A stretch of 64,000 bases of DNA from Gammaproteobacteria bacterium (lineage in GTDB: Bacteria; Pseudomonadota; Gammaproteobacteria; SZUA-229). The translations under genes and the position numbers were made by a program. Where the stretch lies: positions 96,051 through 160,050 of the forward strand of contig JABDRN010000026.1 of assembly GCA_013041745.1 (NCBI GenBank). Direction: 5' to 3'. Positions 36,652 to 46,488 of this stretch are shown one piece after another; within the stretch, counting starts at the first letter, position 1, and each line of letters opens with the position of its first letter. The notes under the pieces were generated by a model, which saw only the letters and a program-made list of their open reading frames with translations, was not told the origin of the DNA and made no database searches.

Positions 36652-37434
36652 ATCAGTATTCGTGAAGACATAAAGTGCGTATTTGAACGTGATCCGGCAG
36701 CGAGGAATGCATGGGAGGTCCTGACCTGCTATCCAGGGCTGCATGCGGTGGTCTTGCATCGCTTTAATCACCTGTTATGGAATGCCGGTCTTAAATGGCT
36801 GGCACGCTGGTTTTCACACTTTTCACGCTGGTTGACCGGTATCGAGATACACCCGGGTGCAACTATCGGCCATCGTTTTTTTATCGACCATGGCATGGGA
36901 GTGGTCATCGGTGAAACAGCCGAGATCGGTGATGATTGCACTCTGTATCATGGCGTGACACTTGGTGGAACCAGCTGGAAAGCCGGTAAGCGGCATCCCA
37001 CGCTTAGAAATAATGTGGTCGTTGGTGCTGGAGCTAAAGTACTGGGGCCTATCACTCTGTCAGAGGGCGTTCGTATAGGTTCTAATGCAGTGGTTACCAA
37101 AGATGTAGAACAGGATTCGACCGTGGTCGGTGTCCCGGGCAGGGTGATCCATCACCATGATGATGTACAGAAAAAACGTAATGAAATCGCTCAGAAACTC
37201 GGTTTCGACGCTTATGGTGCCACCAGTGATGCACCTGACCCGGTCGCTACAGCGATTAACAAGATGCTCGATCATATCCATGCGATGGACGAAAAAATGG
37301 AAACGATGTGCGCTGCACTCAAGCAGTTTGGCGCCGAGATAGACGTGACAAATTTACCTGACCTGGGATCCTGCAGTATCTCAACCGCTAGTCAAAGCGA
37401 CAGTGATGAACCTGAAAAAATAGAAACAAACTAG
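36652..37434 (+). CDS. cysE: Serine O-acetyltransferase, apparent non-canonical start
   Basis: Acetylates serine for cysteine synthesis. It has the N-terminal SAT helices ([18 protein letters not shown]) and a left-handed beta-helix of hexapeptide repeats with [16 protein letters not shown]. The ORF track begins at the GTG at 36748, but homologous sequence continues upstream for about 32 residues with no ATG, GTG or TTG before an in-frame TGA at 36625. The best start is ATC at 36652, 7 nt after AGAGGG, giving M-S-I-R-E-D-I and about 260 residues; ATT at 36658 is the alternative. The gene is placed before iscR, as in Azotobacter-type clusters, so it can feed cysteine to the desulfurases. Confidence 0.9.
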   Translation: MSIREDIKCVFERDPAARNAWEVLTCYPGLHAVVLHRFNHLLWNAGLKWLARWFSHFSRWLTGIEIHPGATIGHRFFIDHGMGVVIGETAEIGDDCTLYHGVTLGGTSWKAGKRHPTLRNNVVVGAGAKVLGPITLSEGVRIGSNAVVTKDVEQDSTVVGVPGRVIHHHDDVQKKRNEIAQKLGFDAYGATSDAPDPVATAINKMLDHIHAMDEKMETMCAALKQFGAEIDVTNLPDLGSCSISTASQSDSDEPEKIETN

Positions 37435-37492
37435 TCGTAACTTGCTGATATATATTTTTATTTCAATAAATATCAATCACTTAAGCCCTCCC

Positions 37493-37510
37493 GTATTACT
37501 TAAGTAATAC
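37493..37510. promoter_or_regulatory. Perfect 18-bp palindrome upstream of iscR
   Basis: GTATTACTTAAGTAATAC is a perfect 18-bp palindrome. It overlaps the first IscR-like site by a few bases and lies about 106 bp before the iscR ATG. The binding protein is unknown; it could be an operator or part of cysE termination, although no T run follows. Confidence 0.55.
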
Positions 37511-37565
37511 CTGACTAAATTACTTGGTTTAATACTTGACTAATTTAGTAGGAATTAAGTAAAAT
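37507..37565 (+). promoter_or_regulatory. isc operon promoter with two tandem IscR type 1-like sites
   Basis: Two sites start exactly 25 bp apart: ATACCTGACTAAATTACTTG at 37507 and ATACTTGACTAATTTAGTAG at 37532. Both fit the E. coli type 1 IscR consensus in its left half and centre. The second overlaps a -35 TTGACT (37536-37541), with -10 TAAAAT at 37560-37565 (18-bp spacer). This arrangement predicts repression by holo-IscR of its own operon. Confidence 0.75.
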
Positions 37566-37615
37566 TAACGCTCAACTTAATATTGTTTTCCCTGTATTGC
37601 AGGGAGGTGTTTGAT

Positions 37616-38065
37616 ATGCGTTTAACCACAAAAGGGCGTTATGCAGTAACAGCAGTTCTCGATCTGGCATTACATCAGGACGAAGGTCCGGTATCACTTG
37701 CTGCCATTTCAGAACGTCAGGATATTTCTTTGTCATATCTGGAGCAGCTTTTTGCCAAGCTACGTCGCAATAGTATCGTAAGCAGCACGCGTGGCCCAGG
37801 CGGTGGTTATAAGCTGACAAATAATGTCGATGAAGTCAGTGTATCTGACATCATATTAGCTGTTGATGAAAGCTGTAAAGTCGTCGATTGCGGTGACAGT
37901 GATGGTTGCAATCATAGTGACTACCATTGTCTGACTCATGACCTGTGGCAGGAACTGAGTCATGAAATTCGTACTTTTCTAGATGGCATCACATTATCAG
38001 AGATCATGACTCAGGAAGCTGTGCATGATGTGAAAGTACGTCAGGACGAGGTTGTCGGTATTTAG
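37616..38065 (+). CDS. iscR: Fe-S cluster regulator IscR
   Basis: An Rrf2-family winged-helix repressor with a [2Fe-2S] cluster: MRLTTKGRYAVTAVLDLAL, ISLSYLEQLFAKLRR and STRGPGGGYKL are typical. Cluster ligands appear as DCGDSDGCNHSDYHCLTH. The spacing between the second and third cysteines is six residues, whereas E. coli has five; the histidine is kept. The ATG at 37616 has the strong AGGGAGGTG site, so I prefer it to the upstream ORF start. It heads the isc operon. Confidence 0.95.
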   Translation: MRLTTKGRYAVTAVLDLALHQDEGPVSLAAISERQDISLSYLEQLFAKLRRNSIVSSTRGPGGGYKLTNNVDEVSVSDIILAVDESCKVVDCGDSDGCNHSDYHCLTHDLWQELSHEIRTFLDGITLSEIMTQEAVHDVKVRQDEVVGI

Positions 38066-38098
38066 CCTTTGCAGGTTTGAAATACTCGCAGTGTAAAG

Positions 38099-39244
38099 AT
38101 GGCGGTATATCTCGACAATAACGCAACCACTGCTCTAGACGAGAGAGTGTTGCAAGCCATGTTGCCATATATGGGGCAGGTAACTGGTAACCCTTCAAGC
38201 GTACATCGTTTTGGACGCTTGCAAAAAGACGCTATCGAGCAGGCACGCGAATCTGTTGCTCGGCTCGTCGGTGCCAGGGCCGAGCAGGTGGTTTTTACCA
38301 GCGGAGGCACAGAATCGAATAACTTACTGATAAACGGATTTTATCAGCACAACAGAGGCAGCCGTATAGCGGTCAGTGCAATTGAGCATATGTCTTTGTT
38401 AGAACCAGCGCAGAATCTTGGCGATATGGTCGATATCATTGAAGCAGATGAAAATGGCCATATAAATAATTCTGCACTTGAACAGGCTGTGGATGAGCGC
38501 ACATCACTGGTATCTGTGATGACAGCGAACAATGAAACGGGTGTGATCCAGGACCTGTCACTACTTATTGATTTCGCTGCTGAAAATAATTGCTTCTTCC
38601 ACACAGATGCAACTCAGGCGGCAGGCAAGATTGCGCTTGATTTTGCAGGAAGCGGCATCCATGCGATGACTGTTTCTGCGCACAAATTATATGGGCCTGT
38701 CGGTGTCGGCGCCTTGATCATCGATAAACGGCTGCCGATTAAGAAACTGCAGTTCGGTGGTTCACAGGAGAAGAACCTGCGAGCAGGAACAGAGAACGTA
38801 CCGGCGATAGTGGGTTTTGGAAAAGCTGCTGAGTTAGCGATGGCCGAGATGCAGATGAATGCCAGGAAAATGTATCAACTACGAGATGCATTGGAAAAAG
38901 GCTTAAAAGAATTGAACGAGGTCAGTGTATTTGCTGATCGGGCAGAACGTCTGCCGAATACGCTACAGTTTGGTGTCAATGGCTTCGATGGTGAGACCTT
39001 GCTGATGCAGCTCGACAGAAAAGCGATCGCAGTTTCCAGCGGATCTGCTTGCACTAGTGGAAAAACAGAGCCCAGCCATGTGTTGAAAGCGATGAAAGTG
39101 CCGGATGCACTGGCAAACTCGGCGATCAGAGTGAGTTTTGGGAAACACAATACGATGTCAGATGTCGAGGCGCTGTTAGCCGCGTTGCATGACATCATAG
39201 AAATCAATCAACAATCAGCAGTGATGATGGCTGCGACTGTATAA
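38099..39244 (+). CDS. Second cysteine desulfurase (NifS/IscS-like), first of two in tandem
   Basis: A class V PLP enzyme of 381 residues. PLP lysine is in VSAHKLYGPVGVGALI near 200, and the active cysteine loop is [17 protein letters not shown] near 320. Substrate residues such as LDNNATTALDERV and GGTESNN are present. It is related to, but not identical with, the IscS that follows 21 bp downstream; the C-terminal extension typical of IscS ([14 protein letters not shown]) is missing. Such extra desulfurases between iscR and iscS are known from Legionella- and Xanthomonas-type operons. It might supply sulfur to other acceptors. Confidence 0.93.
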   Translation: MAVYLDNNATTALDERVLQAMLPYMGQVTGNPSSVHRFGRLQKDAIEQARESVARLVGARAEQVVFTSGGTESNNLLINGFYQHNRGSRIAVSAIEHMSLLEPAQNLGDMVDIIEADENGHINNSALEQAVDERTSLVSVMTANNETGVIQDLSLLIDFAAENNCFFHTDATQAAGKIALDFAGSGIHAMTVSAHKLYGPVGVGALIIDKRLPIKKLQFGGSQEKNLRAGTENVPAIVGFGKAAELAMAEMQMNARKMYQLRDALEKGLKELNEVSVFADRAERLPNTLQFGVNGFDGETLLMQLDRKAIAVSSGSACTSGKTEPSHVLKAMKVPDALANSAIRVSFGKHNTMSDVEALLAALHDIIEINQQSAVMMAATV

Positions 39245-39265
39245 ATAACATGTAAGGTGATTAGA

Positions 39266-40492
39266 GTGACTGAACAAACAATTAAACCAATCTATTTGGA
39301 CTATTCTTCGACCAATCCGATTGATGAGCGTGTTGTTTCCGAGATGCTCAAGTACATGGGGCCTGATAGCAGTTTTGGTAACCCTGCATCGCGCAGCCAT
39401 AGTTATGGCTGGACAGCTGAGGCTGCGGTAGAGACTGCACGTAAACATGTTGCAGACCTGGTCGGTGCCAACCCGAAAGAGATCATCTTTACTTCCGGTG
39501 CAACCGAGTCTGACAACCTTGCGATCAAAGGTGTTGCTCACTTTAACAAGAAGCGCGGCAAGCATATCGTAACCTGCAAGACCGAGCATAAAGCAGTGCT
39601 TGATAGCTGTCGACAGCTAGAGCGTGAAGGTTATGAGGTTACTTATCTCGATCCTATGGAAAACGGTCTGCTCGATCTCAAGGTTTTCGAAGATGCTCTG
39701 CGAGATGACACTATCCTTGCCTCCATCATGCATGTAAATAACGAGATTGGTGTGATCCAGGATATCGAGGCAATCGGCAAGATCTGTCGTGAGAGAAAGA
39801 TTATTTTCCATGTCGATGCAGCGCAAAGCCCGGGCAAGGTTGAAATAAACCTCGAAGAACTGCCGGTTGACCTGATGAGCTTCTCGGCTCACAAGATTTA
39901 TGGGCCCAAAGGTATCGGTGCCTTGTATGTGCAGAGAAAGCCGCGAGTACGCCTGGAGGCACAGATGCATGGCGGCGGCCATGAGCGCGGCATGCGCTCA
40001 GGAACACTGGCGACACATCAGATCGTGGGTATGGGAGAAGCATTCCGTATCGCGAAGCAAGAGATGGCTTCTGAGAACGAACGCCTGTTAAAACTGAGGA
40101 ACAAGTTATATGACGGTGTCAAGGACATGGAAGAGGTATATATCAATGGCGATATCGACCAACGTATCGCAGGCAATATCAATATCAGTTTCAACTATGT
40201 CGAGGGTGAGAGTCTGCTTATGGCATTGAATGACCTGGCGATATCCAGTGGTAGCGCCTGTACATCTGCCAGCCTGGAACCAAGTTATGTATTACGTGCA
40301 CTCGGTCGCAATGATGAGCTGGCACACAGTTCTATACGTTTTACCATGGGACGGTATACCACCGAGGAAGAGATCGACAGGACAATCGAACATGTCCGTA
40401 AAGCAGTTGAAAAATTACGTGAACTGTCTCCGCTGTGGGATATGTACAAAGATGGTATTGATCTCGACAGTATCGAATGGGCTGCACATTGA
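39266..40492 (+). CDS. iscS: Cysteine desulfurase IscS
   Basis: The main sulfur donor for Fe-S clusters and tRNA thiolation. The PLP lysine lies in [12 protein letters not shown] near 203 and the catalytic Cys in [14 protein letters not shown] near 325. The C-terminus [19 protein letters not shown] is the IscU/IscX-binding tail. Its GTG start at 39266 has AAGGTG upstream; the ORF start at 39257 has none. It lies 21 bp after the first desulfurase and 76 bp before iscU. Confidence 0.97.
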   Translation: MTEQTIKPIYLDYSSTNPIDERVVSEMLKYMGPDSSFGNPASRSHSYGWTAEAAVETARKHVADLVGANPKEIIFTSGATESDNLAIKGVAHFNKKRGKHIVTCKTEHKAVLDSCRQLEREGYEVTYLDPMENGLLDLKVFEDALRDDTILASIMHVNNEIGVIQDIEAIGKICRERKIIFHVDAAQSPGKVEINLEELPVDLMSFSAHKIYGPKGIGALYVQRKPRVRLEAQMHGGGHERGMRSGTLATHQIVGMGEAFRIAKQEMASENERLLKLRNKLYDGVKDMEEVYINGDIDQRIAGNINISFNYVEGESLLMALNDLAISSGSACTSASLEPSYVLRALGRNDELAHSSIRFTMGRYTTEEEIDRTIEHVRKAVEKLRELSPLWDMYKDGIDLDSIEWAAH

Positions 40493-40568
40493 TAAAAGTT
40501 TTGTCGAACGATATTTTAGTTTATACATCTAAGTCTTAACGGCTTGATTAAAAGGTAAAGGTGATAAA

Positions 40569-40946
40569 ATGGCATACGGTGAAAAAGTTTTAGATCATTA
40601 TGAAAATCCTCGCAATGTCGGCAGTTTTGATAATGCGGAAAATATCGGTACAGGTATGGTGGGTGCGCCTGCGTGTGGCGATGTGATGAAATTGCAGATC
40701 AAGGTAGGTGATGATGGTGTAATCGAAGACGCGGTTTTCAAAACTTATGGATGTGGAAGCGCTATCGCTTCAAGTTCATTGTTAACCGAATGGGTTAAAG
40801 GTAAAACACTCGAAGAAGCGCAGGCGATCAAGAATACCGAGATCGCTGAAGAACTGGCGCTGCCACCGGTCAAGATACATTGTTCAGTGCTGGCTGAAGA
40901 TGCGATCAATGCGGCCGTAACTGATTATAGAAATAAAAATAATTAA
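40569..40946 (+). CDS. iscU: Fe-S cluster scaffold IscU
   Basis: A 125-residue scaffold with the three ligand cysteines in GAPACGDVMKLQI, TYGCGSAIASSS and IHCSVLAEDAI. The HscA-binding LPPVKIHCS motif is present. The length and order in the operon are standard. Confidence 0.98.
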   Translation: MAYGEKVLDHYENPRNVGSFDNAENIGTGMVGAPACGDVMKLQIKVGDDGVIEDAVFKTYGCGSAIASSSLLTEWVKGKTLEEAQAIKNTEIAEELALPPVKIHCSVLAEDAINAAVTDYRNKNN

Positions 40947-40977
40947 TCGATAATACTAAACAAGTAGAGATACCGAG

Positions 40978-41301
40978 ATGGCTATAACATTAACAGAACC
41001 TGCTGCTGACCGTGTCAAAGCATTCCTGGATAATCGTGGTAAGGGTGTGGGTCTTCGTCTGGGTGTGAAAACCATGGGCTGTTCTGGTATGGCATATGTG
41101 CTCGAGTTCGTCGATGAAATTAACCCTGAAGACGAGGTCTTCGAAGACGCCGGTGTAAAGGTGATCGTCGACAAAAAAAGTCTCGTATATCTGGATGGCA
41201 CTGAACTGGATTATACAAAAGAAGGTTTGAATGAAGGCTTCAAGTTTAACAACCCGAAAGAAAAAGCAGCTTGTGGATGCGGCGAGAGTTTTACCGTCTA
41301 G
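40978..41301 (+). CDS. iscA: A-type Fe-S carrier IscA
   Basis: A 107-residue carrier with the three A-type cysteines: [11 protein letters not shown] and the C-terminal ACGCGESF. It lies 31 bp after iscU and 47 bp before hscB. It would deliver clusters, particularly [4Fe-4S], to target proteins. Confidence 0.97.
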   Translation: MAITLTEPAADRVKAFLDNRGKGVGLRLGVKTMGCSGMAYVLEFVDEINPEDEVFEDAGVKVIVDKKSLVYLDGTELDYTKEGLNEGFKFNNPKEKAACGCGESFTV

Positions 41302-41348
41302 TTCCCCCGTTGTTTAAAACAGTTTAATTATTACTAGTTAGTATCGCC

Positions 41349-41897
41349 GTGCCAAAGGATATCCTGAGCAGCAACTTTTTCGAGTTGTTCGAACTCCCTG
41401 TTTCATATGATGTGGATCTAAACAAAGTCCAGCAGCATTATATGGCTCTGCAAAAAGAGGTGCATCCTGATAAATATACTGGTGCTACTGATCAGGAAAA
41501 ACGTCTATCGATGCAGCAGACTTCATGGATTAATGAAGCACAGGCGACTCTAAAAGACCCTGTAGCAAGAGCGACATACCTGTTGAAATTGAAAGGAGTC
41601 GATATCAATCTCGAAAATGAGACTACCATGGATGCGGGCTTTTTGATGCAGCAGCTAGAGGTGCGAGAACGATTAGAAAACATAAAGCAGGAAAATGACC
41701 CGCTGGATTCACTCGAGCAGATGTCAAAAGAGTTGAAGTCTGCATCTGATGATATGATGAAAAGTTTCGCACAGGCATATGAAGCGGGAGAGATCGATGA
41801 ATCGCGTGAGTGGATACGTAAATTACAATTCATGCATAAAGCGATAAAACAGATAAATACTTTATCAGCCGACCTCGAAGACGAATTGATGGGATAG
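41349..41897 (+). CDS. hscB: J-domain co-chaperone HscB
   Basis: An N-terminal J domain with HPD in EVHPDKYTGATDQ and a C-terminal three-helix domain that binds IscU. It stimulates HscA ATPase and brings in IscU. 182 residues; the start is a GTG at 41349. Confidence 0.95.
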   Translation: MPKDILSSNFFELFELPVSYDVDLNKVQQHYMALQKEVHPDKYTGATDQEKRLSMQQTSWINEAQATLKDPVARATYLLKLKGVDINLENETTMDAGFLMQQLEVRERLENIKQENDPLDSLEQMSKELKSASDDMMKSFAQAYEAGEIDESREWIRKLQFMHKAIKQINTLSADLEDELMG

Positions 41898-41931
41898 CTG
41901 CCTGAGCAGGCACTTTAGATAAATAAAGATT

Positions 41932-43848
41932 ATGGCACTTATTCAAATAGCAGAACCCGGGCAATCAACAACCGCGCATCAGCATAGGCTTGCTGTCGGT
42001 ATTGATCTGGGTACCACCAACTCTCTGGTCGCTACCGTGCGTAGTGGAGAGGTTGATACATTGCCTGATGTGGATGGTAGCCACCTGTTACCTTCAGTCG
42101 TACATTATGGGAAAGATGAAGTGCATGTCGGTTTAACAGCGCAGCAGTACAGTGTCTCTGATCCCTGGAATACCATCGTATCGGTGAAACGATTTATGGG
42201 GCGCGGTGCTGATGATATATCCGCCAAAGATGAACATTATTCGTATAGTTTTGCTGAAACCGATAGCTCTGTACCGAGGATAAAAACTCGCAGTGGTGAT
42301 GTCAGTGCAGTCGAGGTATCTGCAGAGATTCTAAAAAATCTGAAGCAACGTGCAGTCAAAACACTGGGCGACGATTTATCCGGTGCGGTAATCACCGTGC
42401 CTGCCTACTTCGATGATGCCCAGCGTCAGGCGACTAAAGATGCCGCCAGGCTCGCAGAGATCAATGTTCTCCGCCTGTTAAATGAGCCCACGGCGGCAGC
42501 TGTGGCATATGGTCTCGATACCGGTAACGAGGGTGTCATAGCGGTCTATGATCTTGGTGGAGGCACCTTCGATATTTCGATATTACGCCTCAATAAGGGT
42601 GTCTTCGAGGTGCTGGCAACCGGTGGCAACAGTTCCTTAGGTGGTGATGATTTTGATTTCGTCATCACGCAATGGATAATCGAGCAGGCTGGCTTTTCGA
42701 ATATAGATGATCCAGCTTTCAGTCGTCTGATCATGCAACATGCGCGCTCGGCGAAAGAAGCCCTGGCCGAACATGACGCTGTCTCGATCAATATAGATGC
42801 AGAGAATGGCTCATGGCAGGGTAGCCTCGATCGAGACAAACTAAATGAGTTGTTAACGCCGCTGGTAAAGAAAACACTGATGTCATGTCGTCGTGCGCTG
42901 CGTGATGCCGATATTGATATCGAAGAGATACGCGAAGTCGTAATGGTGGGCGGTTCGACACGTACCCTGATAGTGCGAGAGATGGTCGCTGAGTTTTTTC
43001 AATGCGAGCCCCTGACCAGCATCGATCCAGATAAGGTGGTTGCCACCGGTGCAGCGCTGCAGGCTGACGTACTCGCTGGTAATAAGCCCGATGATGAGAT
43101 GCTGCTGCTCGACGTCATACCTTTGTCTTTGGGTATCGAAACCATGGGCGGCCTGGTTGAGAAGATAATCCATCGTAATACTGCTATCCCTGTCGCCAAG
43201 GCGCAGGAATTTACTACCTATAAAGATGGGCAGACCGCCATGGCTGTTCATGTGCTACAGGGAGAACGCGAACTGGTCAGTGATTGTCGTTCGCTGGCGC
43301 GTTTCGAACTGCGCGGCTTTCCACCCCAGGTCGCCGGTGCAGCACGTATCCGTGTAACGTTTCAGGTCGATGCTGATGGTCTGTTGATCGTCAGTGCACA
43401 AGAAGAAAACAGTGGTATCGAGGCCAGTGTCGATGTGAAACCATCTTATGGTCTGAGTGATAACGAGATCGAAACTATGCTGCGTGATTCAATCGAGCAT
43501 GCCGAGGATGACATGCATACGCGCACACTGCGTGAGCAGCAGGTTGAGGCGGACCGTGTCATCGAAGCGCTGGATTCTGCCATCGCCAGCGACGGTGACC
43601 AGTTGTTGTCCGAGGATGAGACAGAGCAGATCAATAAAGCCCGGCAGGTTTTAGTCGAGACGAAATCCGGGTCAGACGTAGATGCTATCGAACAGGCGAT
43701 CAAACAGCTTGAGGTGGCGTGTGAGGCTTATGTCGCCCGCCGGATGAACACGAATATCAAAACTGCGATGCAGGGGCATTCGATAGAAGAATATGCGCCC
43801 GAGCAGAGTTTAGATGCAAAAGCAGCAGAAGCGAAAGTAGAGGAGTAG
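41932..43848 (+). CDS. hscA: Fe-S specialised Hsp70 HscA
   Basis: The Hsp70 that drives cluster transfer from IscU. The nucleotide-binding domain has [13 protein letters not shown] and [13 protein letters not shown], followed by [10 protein letters not shown]. The substrate-binding domain starts at [17 protein letters not shown], as in HscA. 638 residues. The lid ends in a short negatively charged tail. Confidence 0.97.
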   Translation: MALIQIAEPGQSTTAHQHRLAVGIDLGTTNSLVATVRSGEVDTLPDVDGSHLLPSVVHYGKDEVHVGLTAQQYSVSDPWNTIVSVKRFMGRGADDISAKDEHYSYSFAETDSSVPRIKTRSGDVSAVEVSAEILKNLKQRAVKTLGDDLSGAVITVPAYFDDAQRQATKDAARLAEINVLRLLNEPTAAAVAYGLDTGNEGVIAVYDLGGGTFDISILRLNKGVFEVLATGGNSSLGGDDFDFVITQWIIEQAGFSNIDDPAFSRLIMQHARSAKEALAEHDAVSINIDAENGSWQGSLDRDKLNELLTPLVKKTLMSCRRALRDADIDIEEIREVVMVGGSTRTLIVREMVAEFFQCEPLTSIDPDKVVATGAALQADVLAGNKPDDEMLLLDVIPLSLGIETMGGLVEKIIHRNTAIPVAKAQEFTTYKDGQTAMAVHVLQGERELVSDCRSLARFELRGFPPQVAGAARIRVTFQVDADGLLIVSAQEENSGIEASVDVKPSYGLSDNEIETMLRDSIEHAEDDMHTRTLREQQVEADRVIEALDSAIASDGDQLLSEDETEQINKARQVLVETKSGSDVDAIEQAIKQLEVACEAYVARRMNTNIKTAMQGHSIEEYAPEQSLDAKAAEAKVEE

Positions 43849-43853
43849 TTAAC

Positions 43854-44192
43854 GTGCCACAAATTATTTTCTTACCGCATGAAGAGTTGTGTCCTGATGG
43901 CATGGTAATCGATGCAGAGTCAGGTACCACGATCTGTGACGCAGCGTTGCAGAATCATATCGAGATCGAACATGCTTGTGAAAAATCATGTGCATGCACT
44001 ACCTGTCATGTATATATCCGTGAAGGAATGGATTCTCTAAATGAGAATACTGAAGATGAAGATGACATGCTGGATAAAGCCTGGGGGTTAGATCCTGATT
44101 CACGTTTGAGCTGTCAGACCGTGGTCGGTGACGAGGATCTGGTAGTAGAGATTCCAAAATATACCATCAACATGGTTTCTGAAAATCACTAG
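43854..44192 (+). CDS. fdx: [2Fe-2S] ferredoxin of the ISC system
   Basis: An adrenodoxin-type ferredoxin with cluster ligands in HACEKSCACTTCHVYI and RLSCQTVV. It supplies electrons to cluster assembly. Its GTG start at 43854 lies 5 bp after the hscA stop codon. Length 112 residues. Confidence 0.97.
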   Translation: MPQIIFLPHEELCPDGMVIDAESGTTICDAALQNHIEIEHACEKSCACTTCHVYIREGMDSLNENTEDEDDMLDKAWGLDPDSRLSCQTVVGDEDLVVEIPKYTINMVSENH

Positions 44193-44206
44193 CAGAGAGG
44201 AAGTAT

Positions 44207-44410
44207 ATGATACTTAAGTGGGTAGATAGCCTTGAGATTGCCATTGCACTGGATGAGGAACACCCTGATGTCGATCCGAGATATGTGAATTTTGTCGATC
44301 TGCGTCAGTGGGTGCTGGATCTTGAAGATTTTGATGATGCCGCTGATCACAGCGGTGAGCGTATCCTGGAAGCTATCCAATTAGCCTGGATCGAAGAAAA
44401 AGAAGATTAG
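44207..44410 (+). CDS. iscX: Fe-S assembly protein IscX
   Basis: A 67-residue acidic winged-helix protein (LKWVDSLEIAIALDEEHPDVDP...LAWIEEKED) that binds IscS and tunes its rate. It is the last gene of the isc operon, with AGAGAGGAAG before its ATG. I see no terminator after it. Confidence 0.96.
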   Translation: MILKWVDSLEIAIALDEEHPDVDPRYVNFVDLRQWVLDLEDFDDAADHSGERILEAIQLAWIEEKED

Positions 44411-44505
44411 AAACTTTTTCAGCATCTCGCAGTTAATTACTATCTGCGCGTTGATTTGCGGCCTAATAATAGGTTCTGCAGCCATAATCATGTAATATTT
44501 CCCTG

Positions 44506-45663
44506 ATGAGCGTAATTCAGCAAACAATCGAGTCAAATCCTGTGCAACAGGTGGTTTTTGATAATAAGACCACTAACCTGTTGGGGCTTGACCGTGCCGC
44601 TCTGGAAGCGTTTTTTGAGAGTATCGGTGAGAAAAAATTCCGCGCAACTCAGGTGATGAAGTGGATCCACCAGATGGGGGTCACTGATTTTCAGCAGATG
44701 AATAATCTGTCGAAGGATCTGCGTAGACAACTTTCAGAGACCAGTTGCATACAAAATCTGCATGTTGCAAAAGACCTCATTTCAAAAGATGGTACCCGTA
44801 AATGGCTGTTGCAGTTGCACGACGGCAATAATATCGAGACTGTCTTTATTCCTGAAGACGACCGCGGCACCTTATGTGTGTCATCCCAGGTAGGGTGCGC
44901 ACTTGACTGTAGCTTCTGTTCCACCGGGCGTCAGGGATTCAATCGCAACCTGACTGCAGCCGAGATCATCTCCCAGGTCTGGCTCGCATCGCAATTACTG
45001 GAAGAAGAAAAGAAACCAGGCAGAAAGATTACCAACGTGGTGATGATGGGTATGGGGGAGCCGTTATTGAACTTTGATAACACTATCACTGCGGTACGCA
45101 TAATGATGGATGATTTTGCCTATGGCTTAAGCAAGCGACGTGTCACCGTCAGTACAGCAGGCGTTGTGCCCGCTATGGAGCGTTTAGGTGATACACTCGA
45201 TATGAGGCTGGCCGTATCGCTGCATGCCACGAATGACGAGTTGCGTAATGAGCTGGTGCCGGTCAATAAGAAATATCCATTGAAAGAATTAATGGCTGCT
45301 TGCCGCCGATTTATTGATAAACAGAATACACGTTCTAGAATAACCTTTGAGTATGTGATGTTAGATGGTATCAATGATAAGCCTGAACATGCCCGCGAGC
45401 TGATCAGGTTATTAAAAGGCATTCCAACCTTGATGAATCTGATACCATTTAATCCGTTTGAAGGCTCGGGCTATAGTACTTCATCAAAGAAAGCTGTAAC
45501 CCGATTTCGAGAGATCCTGCATGCATCAGGAATGACCACAGTGGTGCGTAAAACACGCGGTGATGATATCGATGCCGCCTGCGGCCAGCTCGCAGGCAAG
45601 ATTGAAGATAAAAGCCGTCGACACCGACGTTTTGAAGAGCCCAGGTTTGGGATGGAAAAATAA
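44506..45663 (+). CDS. rlmN: Dual 23S rRNA/tRNA adenine-C2 methyltransferase RlmN
   Basis: A radical SAM methyltransferase that modifies A2503 of 23S rRNA and A37 of some tRNAs. The cluster motif is [15 protein letters not shown], with [17 protein letters not shown] and the late catalytic cysteine in [11 protein letters not shown]. 385 residues. It opens the rlmN-pilW-rodZ-hisS-yfgM-bamB-der series, and its TAA is directly followed by pilW's ATG. Confidence 0.97.
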   Translation: MSVIQQTIESNPVQQVVFDNKTTNLLGLDRAALEAFFESIGEKKFRATQVMKWIHQMGVTDFQQMNNLSKDLRRQLSETSCIQNLHVAKDLISKDGTRKWLLQLHDGNNIETVFIPEDDRGTLCVSSQVGCALDCSFCSTGRQGFNRNLTAAEIISQVWLASQLLEEEKKPGRKITNVVMMGMGEPLLNFDNTITAVRIMMDDFAYGLSKRRVTVSTAGVVPAMERLGDTLDMRLAVSLHATNDELRNELVPVNKKYPLKELMAACRRFIDKQNTRSRITFEYVMLDGINDKPEHARELIRLLKGIPTLMNLIPFNPFEGSGYSTSSKKAVTRFREILHASGMTTVVRKTRGDDIDAACGQLAGKIEDKSRRHRRFEEPRFGMEK

Positions 45664-46488
45664 ATGCCTAAAGAAAGCAATACAATAACAATTATAAATA
45701 ATGCCTTCATAGCCTTACTGTTAGTGACATCATTGGCTGCTTGTACAACGACAGATGACAAGGCAGTAATAAAGACGATCAAGACCCAGAAGTCGACCGA
45801 ACCAAACCTGAAAGAAGCTGCCGAGTTAAATACCCAGTTAGCTATCGGCTATATTCAGCGTCAGCAGTACAAACCTGCCAAGGATAAGCTGGAAAAGTCA
45901 ATCGATCAAAATCCAGATTATCTGCCTGCATACAAGACTCTGGCTTACCTGTATGCACTGCTGGGCCAGTCAGAAAAAGCTGAAGAGAAATACGAGGAAG
46001 CGCTGGATCTGAAACCTGATGATCCCGACCTGTCAAATAGTTATGGTGCTTTTCTTTGTTCTTTAGGTCGCTATGACGAGGCTCAGGAACGGTTGAGAGT
46101 CGCGTATACTGACCCGTTCTATGAAACACTTTATCTGGCGGAGAGTAATGCCGGCAGTTGCTTTGTCAAACAGGGTGAATATAAACAGGCCGAAGCTTTG
46201 TTAAGAAGATCACTTCGCAAAGAACCCAAGTTGCCAGGTTCTCTGATATCGATGGCCGATGTAGGGATCAAAACAGAGCGATATCTCATGGCACGCGCCT
46301 ATATCCAGCGATACCATGCCATAAAGGCGCCAAGCGCAGAAAGTCTATGGATCCAGATTCAGGCTGAAAAATACCTGGGTGCTAAAGATCACTATATTAA
46401 ATATGCGCGCAAGTTGATACAGGATTTTCCTGATTCAGATCAAGCTGGCTGGGTCGAAGCTGAGGCTCGCAGCGAACAACTTAGATGA
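45664..46488 (+). CDS. pilW: Type IV pilus assembly TPR lipoprotein PilW/PilF
   Basis: An outer-membrane lipoprotein with a lipobox SLAAC near residue 27. Six TPR-like repeats follow (for example YKPAKDKLEKSIDQNPDY and AEEKYEEALDLKPDD). PilW/PilF is needed for PilQ secretin assembly in Pseudomonas. Other pilus genes are outside the window. It begins immediately after rlmN, and its stop overlaps the rodZ start. Confidence 0.9.
   Translation: MPKESNTITIINNAFIALLLVTSLAACTTTDDKAVIKTIKTQKSTEPNLKEAAELNTQLAIGYIQRQQYKPAKDKLEKSIDQNPDYLPAYKTLAYLYALLGQSEKAEEKYEEALDLKPDDPDLSNSYGAFLCSLGRYDEAQERLRVAYTDPFYETLYLAESNAGSCFVKQGEYKQAEALLRRSLRKEPKLPGSLISMADVGIKTERYLMARAYIQRYHAIKAPSAESLWIQIQAEKYLGAKDHYIKYARKLIQDFPDSDQAGWVEAEARSEQLR

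Noticed and set aside
36748-37434. cysE as given in the ORF track, starting at GTG 36748
   Set aside because: Conserved SAT sequence continues upstream of this codon, so the GTG is internal.
43446-43703. Serine-rich minus-strand ORFs opposite hscA, clpA, rpoS and other genes
   Set aside because: They are shadows of the strong coding frames on the other strand, with no ribosome sites.
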